Shown: piece after piece, positions 57,723 through 64,000 of the stretch
How positions within the stretch are numbered: position 1 is the stretch's first letter
Layout: every line of letters begins with the position of its first letter
Origin: an uncultured Pseudanabaenaceae cyanobacterium
GTDB lineage: Bacteria; Cyanobacteriota; Cyanobacteriia; PCC-9006; JAAUQQ01
NCBI GenBank assembly: GCA_938002085.1
Contig: CALLAT010000060.1
Coordinates: forward strand, 27,992 to 91,991
DNA length: 64,000 bases
Reading direction: 5' to 3'
Translations under genes and position numbers: made by a program
Notes under the pieces: generated by a model
What the model was told of the DNA's origin: nothing
Databases searched by the model: none
Seen by the model: only the letters and a program-made list of their open reading frames with translations

Positions 57723-58715
57723 ATGCCTGTTCCCTTCCTCTCGGGCACTCCCTCAACCGGGGGCGGTGCCAGCGGTGGCGGCGGTGCTGGGGGTAGCTGG
57801 GGGCTTCCTTCAACACCAGGTGAACCGGGCACGGTTCAGCCATCCAATAACCCCTCTGGGGGCTTTGATATGCAGCCTGGAGCAACCCCTTATCCCTTGC
57901 CTAATCCCAGCGGAAACCGACCTTTTACAGGGGGGCAATGTCCTGGAGTTTCATATCTGGTTAGTGGCGCAATACAGATACCTCAAAACGGCACTAATCC
58001 CTCTTTTGTGAATCCCTTTGGGCCAATCCGGGTTGCAGGTCCAATTACGCAAGATGAGCGAGAAAGCGGCGGTGGAACCAATACAGCCATTGGCTTTACC
58101 TATGGCTCAACCCCGCTGTATTACGTGCTCGCCAGTGCTCGCAAAGCTACCCCGCCTACCTGGGTGAGCTTTGACGTAGTTCGCGCCGATGGCCAGCCCG
58201 ACGACTGCGGCGACCCGCCCAAGCTCCCAGAGCGCTACACCCCACCCGATTCGACTCCCCCCATTCGAGACCCTCAAGCACCAGCAACCCCAGGGCCACC
58301 TGGACCACCAGGGCCACCCGGAGCCGATGGACAGGATGGAGCAGATGGAGAGGACGGTGAGCCATCTAGGCCTATTGCTCCTGGACCTAGCGCCCCAGTG
58401 GGCGGCAATCCCAGCGGCGGAACTCCTGGCGTTGGAACTCCTGGCGGCGGCGGTTTTGGCGGCGGCATCTCTGGCGGCGGCGGGGCATCAGCACCGGGCC
58501 AGACCATCCCACCGACTGCCCCCAATGGTGAGCCAGAGACGGAACCCGAGACGGAAGACTGCGACCCCTGCGCCAAAATCGACGACCTCATGGCAGAGCT
58601 AGAAAAAGCACTGCTGGCAGAGGGTAGCGGCTCTATTCCCCTGCCTGCCTGCCCTCCCCCCTCACCTGTGGAGGACAGCGAAGACACCACCGAATCAACT
58701 TCTGTAGATGAATAA
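57723..58715 (+). CDS. Element gene 2: glycine-rich protein with collagen-like repeats
   Basis: A 330-aa protein of strong low complexity. An N-terminal Gly/Ser stretch (GGGASGGGGAGGSWG) is followed by a short beta-like domain (about residues 60-150, SYLVSGAIQIPQ and TPLYYVLASARKATPPTWV). Then comes a collagen-like Gly-X-Y run (GPPGPPGPPGADGQDGADGE, about 195-220), another Gly-rich stretch and a C-terminal Cys-x-x-Cys pair (DCDPCAKID) with an acidic tail. Collagen-like runs are typical of phage tail fibres and of surface proteins. The strongest reading is a fibrous structural protein; function is not shown. Confidence 0.7.
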   Translation: MPVPFLSGTPSTGGGASGGGGAGGSWGLPSTPGEPGTVQPSNNPSGGFDMQPGATPYPLPNPSGNRPFTGGQCPGVSYLVSGAIQIPQNGTNPSFVNPFGPIRVAGPITQDERESGGGTNTAIGFTYGSTPLYYVLASARKATPPTWVSFDVVRADGQPDDCGDPPKLPERYTPPDSTPPIRDPQAPATPGPPGPPGPPGADGQDGADGEDGEPSRPIAPGPSAPVGGNPSGGTPGVGTPGGGGFGGGISGGGGASAPGQTIPPTAPNGEPETEPETEDCDPCAKIDDLMAELEKALLAEGSGSIPLPACPPPSPVEDSEDTTESTSVDE

Positions 58716-58721
58716 CTCACC

Positions 58722-59888
58722 ATGCCAACGGTTAATCCGAACACCGTTGGAGTCAATACGATCGGCTCCAACACAATCAGACCTGAGACCGTCAGCCCAA
58801 CGACCATCGGCCCCTTTACCATCGGTTCCAATACCAAAGGATTCAGCGGTGGCACGAGTGGCGGCGGTGGTGCTGGTGGCGATTTTGGGGACAGTGACGG
58901 CAGCACTGACAGCGGTGCTAGTGGTGGCGATGGCAGTAGTGGCGATGGCAGGGACAGCAGCGGTTTCTGCGGGTCTAGCACTGTTGAAAGCACTGAATCT
59001 GGCATCACCTGGACCGGACAAGGAATCGCTGGACTCCATGGAGGTCAGGAAGCTTTAGCGGCTGGCATTGGAGCGGTTTACAGCAAAGTTAGATGTCTAT
59101 CCGTCGGAGAGGGGGAATCAGAGGTTTTCCCACCTCAACAAGTAGACCTTTCAAAGCTTGCAAGCGCCATCGGTGTTGATGAGTTTCCCGTCTCGGTTCC
59201 CCTCACTTTCTATGGGGAATCAGGCGATACGATTGAGCTGAATAACATCCCCGATATGATCAGTTGGCTTGCAAGGCAAGTTGATGCGCTCATGGGGCAA
59301 TTCCCCGCTCAAATTGAGCAAACTAATCAAGCGGGTGAAACTCAAATAATTGAGTTTAAGAACTTAGCCGAGGGGCTAGTCGAACTCTATGGAATCTCAG
59401 CTCAAACGGCTGTTGATGCTGACTATGCAGCGAGGGGGGTGATTAGTAATACGGCTGAAACTGTCGCTGCAAAGAACGCTGCTTTAGTCACTCAAGATTA
59501 TGTTGTCGCCAACTCTGACCACTTGGGATATAGGGGGAATCCCAAAGTTAGAAAGGTTCGATATTCAGTCAATCCAACTGCTGATACACCACAAGAGTTT
59601 TTACAACCTTTTGAGGGTGAAATCATTGGTTGGGAGTATCAAGATAAAGGCACGGTTAAAGAAGACTTAATCGCGCTTAGACATTCAGGGGGCATCGTCA
59701 AAGCTGCATTTAGTCGCACTGCTGGGCAACTGGCGGAATTAGGATTTGAAGCCATTATCAAAGAATTCACCCAACAAGATGACGGCTGGGATGAATTCAT
59801 CAGAAAGTGGCGTAATCCCAGAGACCCACGCAACTTAGATAAAGAACCGCCTCGAATTATTGATAGAAGTCAAGGAAACGAAGAATGA
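58722..59888 (+). CDS. Element gene 3: hypothetical protein with NTIG repeats
   Basis: A 388-aa protein. The first ~35 residues contain a repeat of about five residues (NTVGVNTIGSNTI, TIGPFTIGSNT), a pattern that could form a short beta-solenoid. A Gly/Ser/Asp-rich linker follows (about 40-90). The rest is a globular domain of unknown type with PVSVPLTFYGESGDTIELN, then FKNLAEGLVELYGISAQTAVD and a C-terminal basic segment. It follows gene 2 by six bases and overlaps gene 4 (ATGA), so they are coupled. Repeats similar to gene 2's Gly-rich linkers suggest the two proteins act together. Confidence 0.65.
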   Translation: MPTVNPNTVGVNTIGSNTIRPETVSPTTIGPFTIGSNTKGFSGGTSGGGGAGGDFGDSDGSTDSGASGGDGSSGDGRDSSGFCGSSTVESTESGITWTGQGIAGLHGGQEALAAGIGAVYSKVRCLSVGEGESEVFPPQQVDLSKLASAIGVDEFPVSVPLTFYGESGDTIELNNIPDMISWLARQVDALMGQFPAQIEQTNQAGETQIIEFKNLAEGLVELYGISAQTAVDADYAARGVISNTAETVAAKNAALVTQDYVVANSDHLGYRGNPKVRKVRYSVNPTADTPQEFLQPFEGEIIGWEYQDKGTVKEDLIALRHSGGIVKAAFSRTAGQLAELGFEAIIKEFTQQDDGWDEFIRKWRNPRDPRNLDKEPPRIIDRSQGNEE

Positions 59889-60229
59889 GCGATTTAACTT
59901 TTGGTGAGCTTTCAAATGCTGGTAATAGCTGTTGTGTTGTTGAGAGTGGGAAAGTCTTTATTGATGTCTCATTGCTCACAGGGGAAACAATTACAACCCT
60001 GGATGATCTGGGCGTATTTGAAACTATCGCCAAGCTTATGCAAGCAGGTTATTCCGCTCAAGACGACAAAAATGAAACCCTGCCAACTGGGCAGAAATTA
60101 GGGGCTATAGCGGAGCCCTCAAGCAACGTTCCCAGCCTGGACGGTGGGGAAATTGTAGCCACTACGGCTTACAGCATGAGATTGCGTTATTCCCTCGACT
60201 TAGATAATCCAACAGCACCGCTATCATGA
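59885..60229 (+). CDS. Element gene 4: small protein, paralogue of element gene 6
   Basis: A 114-aa protein beginning MSDLTFGELSNAGNSCC, paralogous to the 117-aa product at 61919-62272. Shared features in order: DLTF near the start, a G-x-V-x-I-x-V/I-S-x-LTG-E/D stretch, L-x-D-x-GV-x-E-x-I-x-KL, an AQ-x-x-x-NET motif and a D/N-G-E/D-IV segment near the end. This is a conserved small fold without recognised relatives. Two copies in one operon suggest a repeated structural subunit (inference). Its start overlaps the stop of gene 3 by four bases and its stop overlaps gene 5. Confidence 0.68.
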   Translation: MSDLTFGELSNAGNSCCVVESGKVFIDVSLLTGETITTLDDLGVFETIAKLMQAGYSAQDDKNETLPTGQKLGAIAEPSSNVPSLDGGEIVATTAYSMRLRYSLDLDNPTAPLS

Positions 60230-61698
60230 GCGCCAGTATTGTTAAAAGCGGTTTGCTATCGCGTCAAATTCGAAACGTTGTTACCGAAGGTAGCGGGATT
60301 CGGAAAATCAACTTTACCGAAGTTGTTGAAACAGTCAGAAAGGGAGATTTCTTAAAGCGGCTATTTGTCCGAGGAAAGAACCTTTTAGGTTTTGCTGCTA
60401 GCTTTCTATTCGGTGATTTTAGCTTTTCTGATGCGGTGGACTGGATAACAGATGCTGCATTTGAATTAGTTCAATTTGACTGGAATCAAACTGATGCAGA
60501 GATACGACAGGAACAGGAGCAATTAGAGCTTTCCCTATTCTCAACCTGGGGGGGCTTTATTGGCTCGGGTGCGGGCTGGCTTACGTCCATTGCCTTGGGC
60601 TATGGCATCACTGCTGTTTTGCCCGTGGTTGGGTCAGCCAGCTTAGCGAAGCTGGTGACAGCAGCGGCCAGCGATGATGCAGCGGTGGCGCTACTGGGCG
60701 AATTAAATGGGGCTGTACGCTCAACGGCTGGCATCCTGGGGCGGAATCTAGCCCTCAGCCAGTTCACCCAGATTCGTAGCTTTCTGAGACAAACCAACCC
60801 ACGGTTTGCCCGTTGGGGGAGAGAAGGCGGGCCGCGTTTCGTTTTGGCAGAGAAGTATGAGCAGCTATTCGAAAAGATTCCGAGTAAGAAGCTTAGAGCC
60901 TTTCTACAGTCTGGCTCAGAGCGTTTCTTAGACTCCTTTCTCGATGGCGTTTATGTCATTGCAGCGGAGCTAGACGCACAGCTCACATCCGGCAAAATTG
61001 CAGGCAATCAAGCCCTAGGAGAAACCCGTGCGGTGGACCTCTACCCCGATAACCGGACCAACGAAAGAATCAGGGTAGAAGGGCCACAGAAGCTGATTGA
61101 GCAGCAGATTGTAGAAGAGATCACATCCCATCGCCGCCTGGCTGGTAAAGACGTTGGGGTCATCATTGGCGAGGAAGCCAGGTCAGCCCGCACACCCGCC
61201 CCAGACAAGCGAGTTTTGCGAGTCACCTACAAGAACAAGTCAGAGCCACCCTGGGGAGCCAGAGAGCCAGAATATAAGCGCTCTATCCTCAAGATTCCCG
61301 ACCTCAAGCAGACGAGCTGGGAAGAACTTAAGCGCATTCTCAAACCCTACAACTGGGGGCGGTTCTACCATGTGATTCCCTTGGACAATGGCCGAAAAAT
61401 CATGAGCCATGGCAGCACCCCTGGGGAAGCCAAGCGGAATGCAGAGCGCCTCTTAAAGCTGACGACTGCGAAACCTTTGAGCAACCGGATTGCAGGGGAA
61501 CAGGAAGACCAGAACGAATTGCGGCGTAAGCGCTCGGTGAGGATGTATCCCGTGGCAGCAACGTTTGAATTTAAGGTGCCTGCGACCGTGGGGGAACAGT
61601 CCTACGTTTCACCTGAAGGAAGCTTTTTCGAAGTGGAGCGGGGCACCTTCGATTTATGGCCAATTTCGCGACCCGAAGAGGTTCCTACACGGCTGTAA
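60226..61698 (+). CDS. Element gene 5: membrane-associated hypothetical protein
   Basis: A 490-aa protein, unrecognised. A long hydrophobic, glycine-rich segment (about residues 108-146, GGFIGSGAGWLTSIALGYGITAVLPVVGS) could span a membrane once or twice, and a weaker one lies at about 52-62. The N-terminal 50 residues and the second half are basic, with RNLALSQFTQIRSFLRQTNPR in the middle and a C-terminal WGRFYHVIPLDNGRKIMSHGST segment. Viral minor structural or membrane-remodelling proteins have such a layout, but so do many others. It overlaps gene 4 by four bases and is followed by the 220-base gap with paired repeats. Confidence 0.62.
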   Translation: MSASIVKSGLLSRQIRNVVTEGSGIRKINFTEVVETVRKGDFLKRLFVRGKNLLGFAASFLFGDFSFSDAVDWITDAAFELVQFDWNQTDAEIRQEQEQLELSLFSTWGGFIGSGAGWLTSIALGYGITAVLPVVGSASLAKLVTAAASDDAAVALLGELNGAVRSTAGILGRNLALSQFTQIRSFLRQTNPRFARWGREGGPRFVLAEKYEQLFEKIPSKKLRAFLQSGSERFLDSFLDGVYVIAAELDAQLTSGKIAGNQALGETRAVDLYPDNRTNERIRVEGPQKLIEQQIVEEITSHRRLAGKDVGVIIGEEARSARTPAPDKRVLRVTYKNKSEPPWGAREPEYKRSILKIPDLKQTSWEELKRILKPYNWGRFYHVIPLDNGRKIMSHGSTPGEAKRNAERLLKLTTAKPLSNRIAGEQEDQNELRRKRSVRMYPVAATFEFKVPATVGEQSYVSPEGSFFEVERGTFDLWPISRPEEVPTRL

Positions 61699-61699
61699 T

Positions 61700-61774
61700 A
61701 ATTGTTAACAAACTGGAGATAAGCAGTACCCAAGTGCCCTCTCCCATACTGCTTAGCAAAATTGTCAACATACT
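61700..61774. promoter_or_regulatory. Paired direct and inverted repeats, candidate operator
   Basis: Two near-identical 15-base direct repeats (AATTGTTAACAAACT at 61700-61714 and AATTGTCAACATACT at 61760-61774), 60 bases apart, flank a 9-base inverted repeat (TAAGCAGTA at 61720-61728 and TACTGCTTA at 61747-61755). It is the only large gap inside the element operon, just upstream of gene 6. This could be an operator, a terminator-like structure or a processing site. Confidence 0.5.
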
Positions 61775-61918
61775 ATGTCGCTACGAAAGGACGGGGACAT
61801 TCTGAGAGGCTGTAATCCTTCCCTCATATAGCTTTCCAATCATGGCTTGCGTGTTGCGAGCTTGACCGGTGTGAAGTTATACCTTGACAGGCCAAATTCT
61901 TTAGGTCTTGGGGGACTT

Positions 61919-62272
61919 ATGGCGACTGACCTGACTTTTCAGCAAATCTCTGAGGCACTGCCTGCGGGTGCCGTTGCCGTTGATGGTGGCGATGTAAAAA
62001 TCAGCATCTCTGCATTGACTGGTGACCCGGTGGCGGCTCTGACGGATGTGGGCGTTATTGAAGCTATCTATAAGCTTCTGCAAGGCTGCAACGCTGCCCA
62101 AGCAACGAGCAACGAAACCGCTGCTGATGGCGAAGCTCTAGCCGCTTTCGGTGTGGGTGCCTTTGGTGGTTTGCAGCAGCTCGAAAACGGCGACGTGGTG
62201 ACTCAGGTAAATAGCACCGTCTCTACCATCCTCAAGCTGAATGCTGATGATGTGACCGGCCCTAACGTCTAG
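61919..62272 (+). CDS. Element gene 6: small protein, paralogue of element gene 4
   Basis: A 117-aa protein starting MATDLTFQQISEALPAG, preceded by a GGGGG run eight bases before the ATG. The frame is open further upstream but the paralogue alignment fixes this start. The sequence parallels element gene 4 along its whole length (DLTF, ISALTG, DVGVIEAIYKL, AQATSNET, ENGDVV). It is Ala-rich and acidic, with no membrane segment. As first gene after the gap with repeats it may be the most highly expressed; a major structural subunit is a reasonable guess only. Confidence 0.68.
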   Translation: MATDLTFQQISEALPAGAVAVDGGDVKISISALTGDPVAALTDVGVIEAIYKLLQGCNAAQATSNETAADGEALAAFGVGAFGGLQQLENGDVVTQVNSTVSTILKLNADDVTGPNV

Positions 62273-62320
62273 GGCGGTTTTGGTTTTGGGGGCTGACTAA
62301 TTCACTGGGAGTAACGGGTT

Positions 62321-62917
62321 ATGGCACGACGTAGAGGAAATCGAATCCTTGTGTATACGGAGCTTGCGGGGGGCCTGAAATATGGGTTTCAAACCCAAGA
62401 GTCCATACACAATGCCTACAAGGCAATCTTGGGGCAAACCACTTATGAAGGCGCTGCGGGTGTCTTCTTTGGGGCCAACAGCCCCAAGCCGGGACGAGCT
62501 TCTAAGGAGTTTGCATCCGGTCGGGTGAGCAGCTTTTGCAGCAGCAAAACTGCGACCCGTAACTCACTGCGGGCCGATGGTTGGACCATTAGCCGGGGTG
62601 GCAGTAATCGCGGGGTGAAGCTGGCAGGAAAGACTCGCACGGTTTATGTGGACATGCCAGGCGGGTACAAGTACGCCTGGAATCTCACTCGCGCTGAAGT
62701 AGCTGAGGCGACGGGGGAACTCGGCGTCAAGCTCGCGACAGGTAACGAGAATGACTTGATTTGGGGTTCGACTCCCAAGCCACCTCGGGCACAGAAGCAG
62801 ACCGCTGCGGGCTCTGTTTCCACCTTCTCCGACCCCAGCGAAGCGGCTGGAGTCGCAGCGGCTGAGGCTGGCTGGACGGTGGGCTCTTTTGATCCCAAGG
62901 ACAGCAGCGGCGCATGA
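62321..62917 (+). CDS. Element gene 7: protein with an internal duplication
   Basis: A 198-aa protein composed of two similar ~82-residue units at about 10-91 and 107-188. Both share VY-T/V-E/D, GG-K/Y-KY, a central F/W-G-A/S-x-S/T-PKP-x-RA segment, A-x-G-x-VS-x-F and a closing GWT-I/V. The N-terminus MARRRGNR is basic. No family is recognised. Such duplications are frequent in capsid and adaptor proteins, so it may be a structural or DNA-binding component. It overlaps the next gene by four bases. Confidence 0.7.
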   Translation: MARRRGNRILVYTELAGGLKYGFQTQESIHNAYKAILGQTTYEGAAGVFFGANSPKPGRASKEFASGRVSSFCSSKTATRNSLRADGWTISRGGSNRGVKLAGKTRTVYVDMPGGYKYAWNLTRAEVAEATGELGVKLATGNENDLIWGSTPKPPRAQKQTAAGSVSTFSDPSEAAGVAAAEAGWTVGSFDPKDSSGA

Positions 62918-63171
62918 TTCTGCTTCCGGGTGATCCTGGGTTTTCCGAGACCTTGGCAGCACCTCCCCCCAATTGGGGCGAGGTCGCTGCTAGGGATGGC
63001 AGCTCTTATGCGTTTGCGGTTCGCCCGGACTCTGGGGGCGTGGCCGAAGCGGTCACGCTTTCAGAGCTGGAGGATTTCCTCTATAGCGGTGAATACGACG
63101 AGCGCTTAGACGAGATTGCAGCAGAGGAAGCCTTAGAGGATGAGGCTTTGCCGTTGATTTGGACACCGTAA
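62914..63171 (+). CDS. Element gene 8: small acidic hypothetical protein
   Basis: An 85-aa protein starting MILLPGDPGFSETLAAPP, with an acidic C-terminal half (EDFLYSGEYDERLDEIAAEE). Unrecognised. It overlaps gene 7 by ATGA, and gene 9 starts 13 bases after it. The density of Asp and Glu suggests a small accessory or chaperone-like partner, but there is no direct evidence. Confidence 0.55.
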   Translation: MILLPGDPGFSETLAAPPPNWGEVAARDGSSYAFAVRPDSGGVAEAVTLSELEDFLYSGEYDERLDEIAAEEALEDEALPLIWTP

Positions 63172-63184
63172 AAACGGCTGACTG

Positions 63185-63670
63185 ATGATTGATTTATCGC
63201 CCGATTCGTGGAGTTTGCGGGCGACTTTCTCAGTTGCTGAGCTGACAAATTTGGAGCCTATTCGGTTTCAAGCTGCATTCACCAAACGGCTGATTAAGGT
63301 TCGAACGACCTCAACCGGAAGCCAGGTTAAACGGACCTGGCGGCGGGGGGGCTACCTTAACCAGTTCTACGAGCAACAGGAACTTGCATCACGTACCGTT
63401 CCGCTCAACCGTTCAAAAATTTTGGTCCTTCCGAACTACGGGGAAGGGCCTTACAACCTAGAGTTTCGCCCGGTCGGTCTTTACTTGCCCAATGTCGCTA
63501 TCTCGATTTGGGAGCACCGAGGCGAGGACGTACCGGGCATCACTCAGGACGGAGACGCTGGCACCGGGCCTGGCTTATCGGCTGAGCTGGAGCAGCGCTT
63601 TAACGACCTGCCACAGCAGATTGCTGAGCAGTTCATTCCATTACTTGACGCTGGAGAGATTAACGACTGA
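63185..63670 (+). CDS. Element gene 9: hypothetical protein
   Basis: A 161-aa protein, unrecognised. The first ~115 residues are mostly beta-strand in character (SLRATFSVAELTN, VGLYLPNVAISIWEH) with a basic patch (KRTWRRGGY). After a Gly/Asp linker (GDAGTGPG) the C-terminus is an amphipathic helix. This would suit a small adaptor or baseplate-like subunit, but nothing names it. Its stop overlaps the start of the next gene. Confidence 0.58.
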   Translation: MIDLSPDSWSLRATFSVAELTNLEPIRFQAAFTKRLIKVRTTSTGSQVKRTWRRGGYLNQFYEQQELASRTVPLNRSKILVLPNYGEGPYNLEFRPVGLYLPNVAISIWEHRGEDVPGITQDGDAGTGPGLSAELEQRFNDLPQQIAEQFIPLLDAGEIND

Positions 63671-64000
63671 TGCTGAATGACTTACTTTTGCCCGTGGGCC
63701 GTTACGACAGTGAGAATCTGATGCCTGAGCTGAAGTCCGGCCAGATGGTCATTAAGAAGGGCTCGGACGTCAACTTTGATGAGCTGTGGGTGGGGACTTC
63801 TCGGGGCAATAGCCTCATTAACCCCCGCACTGTTTTTAAGGGTGAGTCTGAGCCTGCCCACTCTGATGGTTTGGAGTGGATTGAGCTTAAGAGTGATGGT
63901 TCTCCTAAGTTTGACTTTCCTTGGGTGAGCAAAGGCGGGATATGGGTGAGTGAACAGCTTTACGATGCTGAGCTTCATGCCTCGTCTCAAGACGATATGG
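63670..64000 (+). CDS. Element gene 10: hypothetical protein, truncated by the window end
   Basis: At least 110 residues from an ATG that overlaps the previous stop (TGATG-type coupling). The visible part is beta-rich with aromatic-Gly turns (FDELWVGTSRGNSLINP, FPWVSKGGIWVSEQ) and no signal peptide. It resembles the repetitive beta-sheet style of tail-fibre or surface-tip proteins, which is only an impression. The rest lies outside the window. Confidence 0.55.
   Translation, partial: MLNDLLLPVGRYDSENLMPELKSGQMVIKKGSDVNFDELWVGTSRGNSLINPRTVFKGESEPAHSDGLEWIELKSDGSPKFDFPWVSKGGIWVSEQLYDAELHASSQDDM

Larger units (their letters stand above)
57346..64000 (+). mobile_element. Probable integrated element, left end, continuing off the window
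   Basis: From the tRNA-Phe fragment rightward all genes are on the plus strand, tightly spaced or overlapping by ATGA, and none belongs to a family I recognise. I found no HIP1 palindrome (GCGATCGC) in these 6.6 kb by eye, although it occurs several times in the previous 6 kb. Proteins include glycine-rich, collagen-like and paralogous small products, as in virion or surface-appendage operons. No integrase, terminase, portal or replication gene is in view, so the element type is unresolved. Genomic island, prophage or integrated plasmid are all possible. Confidence 0.7.

Noticed and set aside
58274..59008. A 244-codon minus-strand open frame over the Gly/Pro-rich genes
   Set aside because: It is Pro/Ser-rich because it is antisense to Gly-rich repeats, and it crosses two operon genes; a shadow of repeat composition.
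1..64000. CRISPR array
   Set aside because: No regularly spaced direct repeats with unique spacers were seen; the repeats found are palindromes or codon repeats.

Overview
The window is cyanobacterial chromosome. The palindrome GCGATCGC (HIP1) recurs roughly once per kilobase over most of it, and many genes are cyanobacterial types: olefin synthase, aldehyde-deformylating oxygenase, a Tab2-like protein, an S1 paralogue and an HpsE-like glycosyltransferase. The fraC-fraD-fraE trio points to a filamentous species. No heterocyst-specific gene is visible, so a Leptolyngbya/Phormidium-like filament is a reasonable guess (inference).

Layout. 1-8.8 kb, minus strand: most of a one-piece type I polyketide synthase with olefin-synthase architecture (FAAL-ACP-KS-AT-KR-ACP; the C-terminal part lies outside the window). 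Upstream of it are a complete aldehyde-deformylating oxygenase and a creatininase-family hydrolase. 9-32 kb: housekeeping genes, namely an S1 paralogue, Tab2-like protein, nitrilase-family amidase, a ClC-CBS-USP fusion, sugar ABC permease, GNAT, ACT protein, alpha/beta hydrolase, ychF, an HlyD adaptor, rpmB, a 1014-aa RTX protein, Nudix, herA-like ATPase, tRNA-Arg(CCG), recF, speD and larE. 32-40 kb: glycan genes, namely an HpsE-like GT2, two GT4 enzymes, an 819-aa GT4-GT2 fusion and a CsaB-type pyruvyl transferase. 40.5-50.2 kb: a minus-strand three-gene surface locus made of a 1500-aa DUF11-repeat protein, a 1287-aa predicted outer-membrane barrel and a small DUF11/SdrD-B protein with a Pro-Glu tail. 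51-53.7 kb: fraCDE. 53.9-57 kb: a tandem CobO-like ATPase, a phytase-like esterase and an SH3 protein.

57.3 kb to the right edge: the 3' 42 nt of a tRNA-Phe gene stands alone, followed by its terminator but lacking its 5' half. From there a compact plus-strand operon of ten unrecognised genes runs off the window. It has ATGA overlaps, collagen-like Gly-X-Y repeats, a pair of ~115-aa paralogues, a protein built from an internal duplication, and no HIP1 site that I could find. This looks like the left end of an integrated element (virus-like or other) whose integrase and far att site lie outside the window. It is the best candidate here for an undescribed system.

Working together: the glycan cluster, CsaB and the DUF11/barrel locus suggest a cell-surface and exopolysaccharide region, next to genes for cell-cell junctions in filaments. 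The Ols and ADO genes side by side are unexpected, because these belong to two alternative hydrocarbon routes usually described as mutually exclusive in cyanobacteria.
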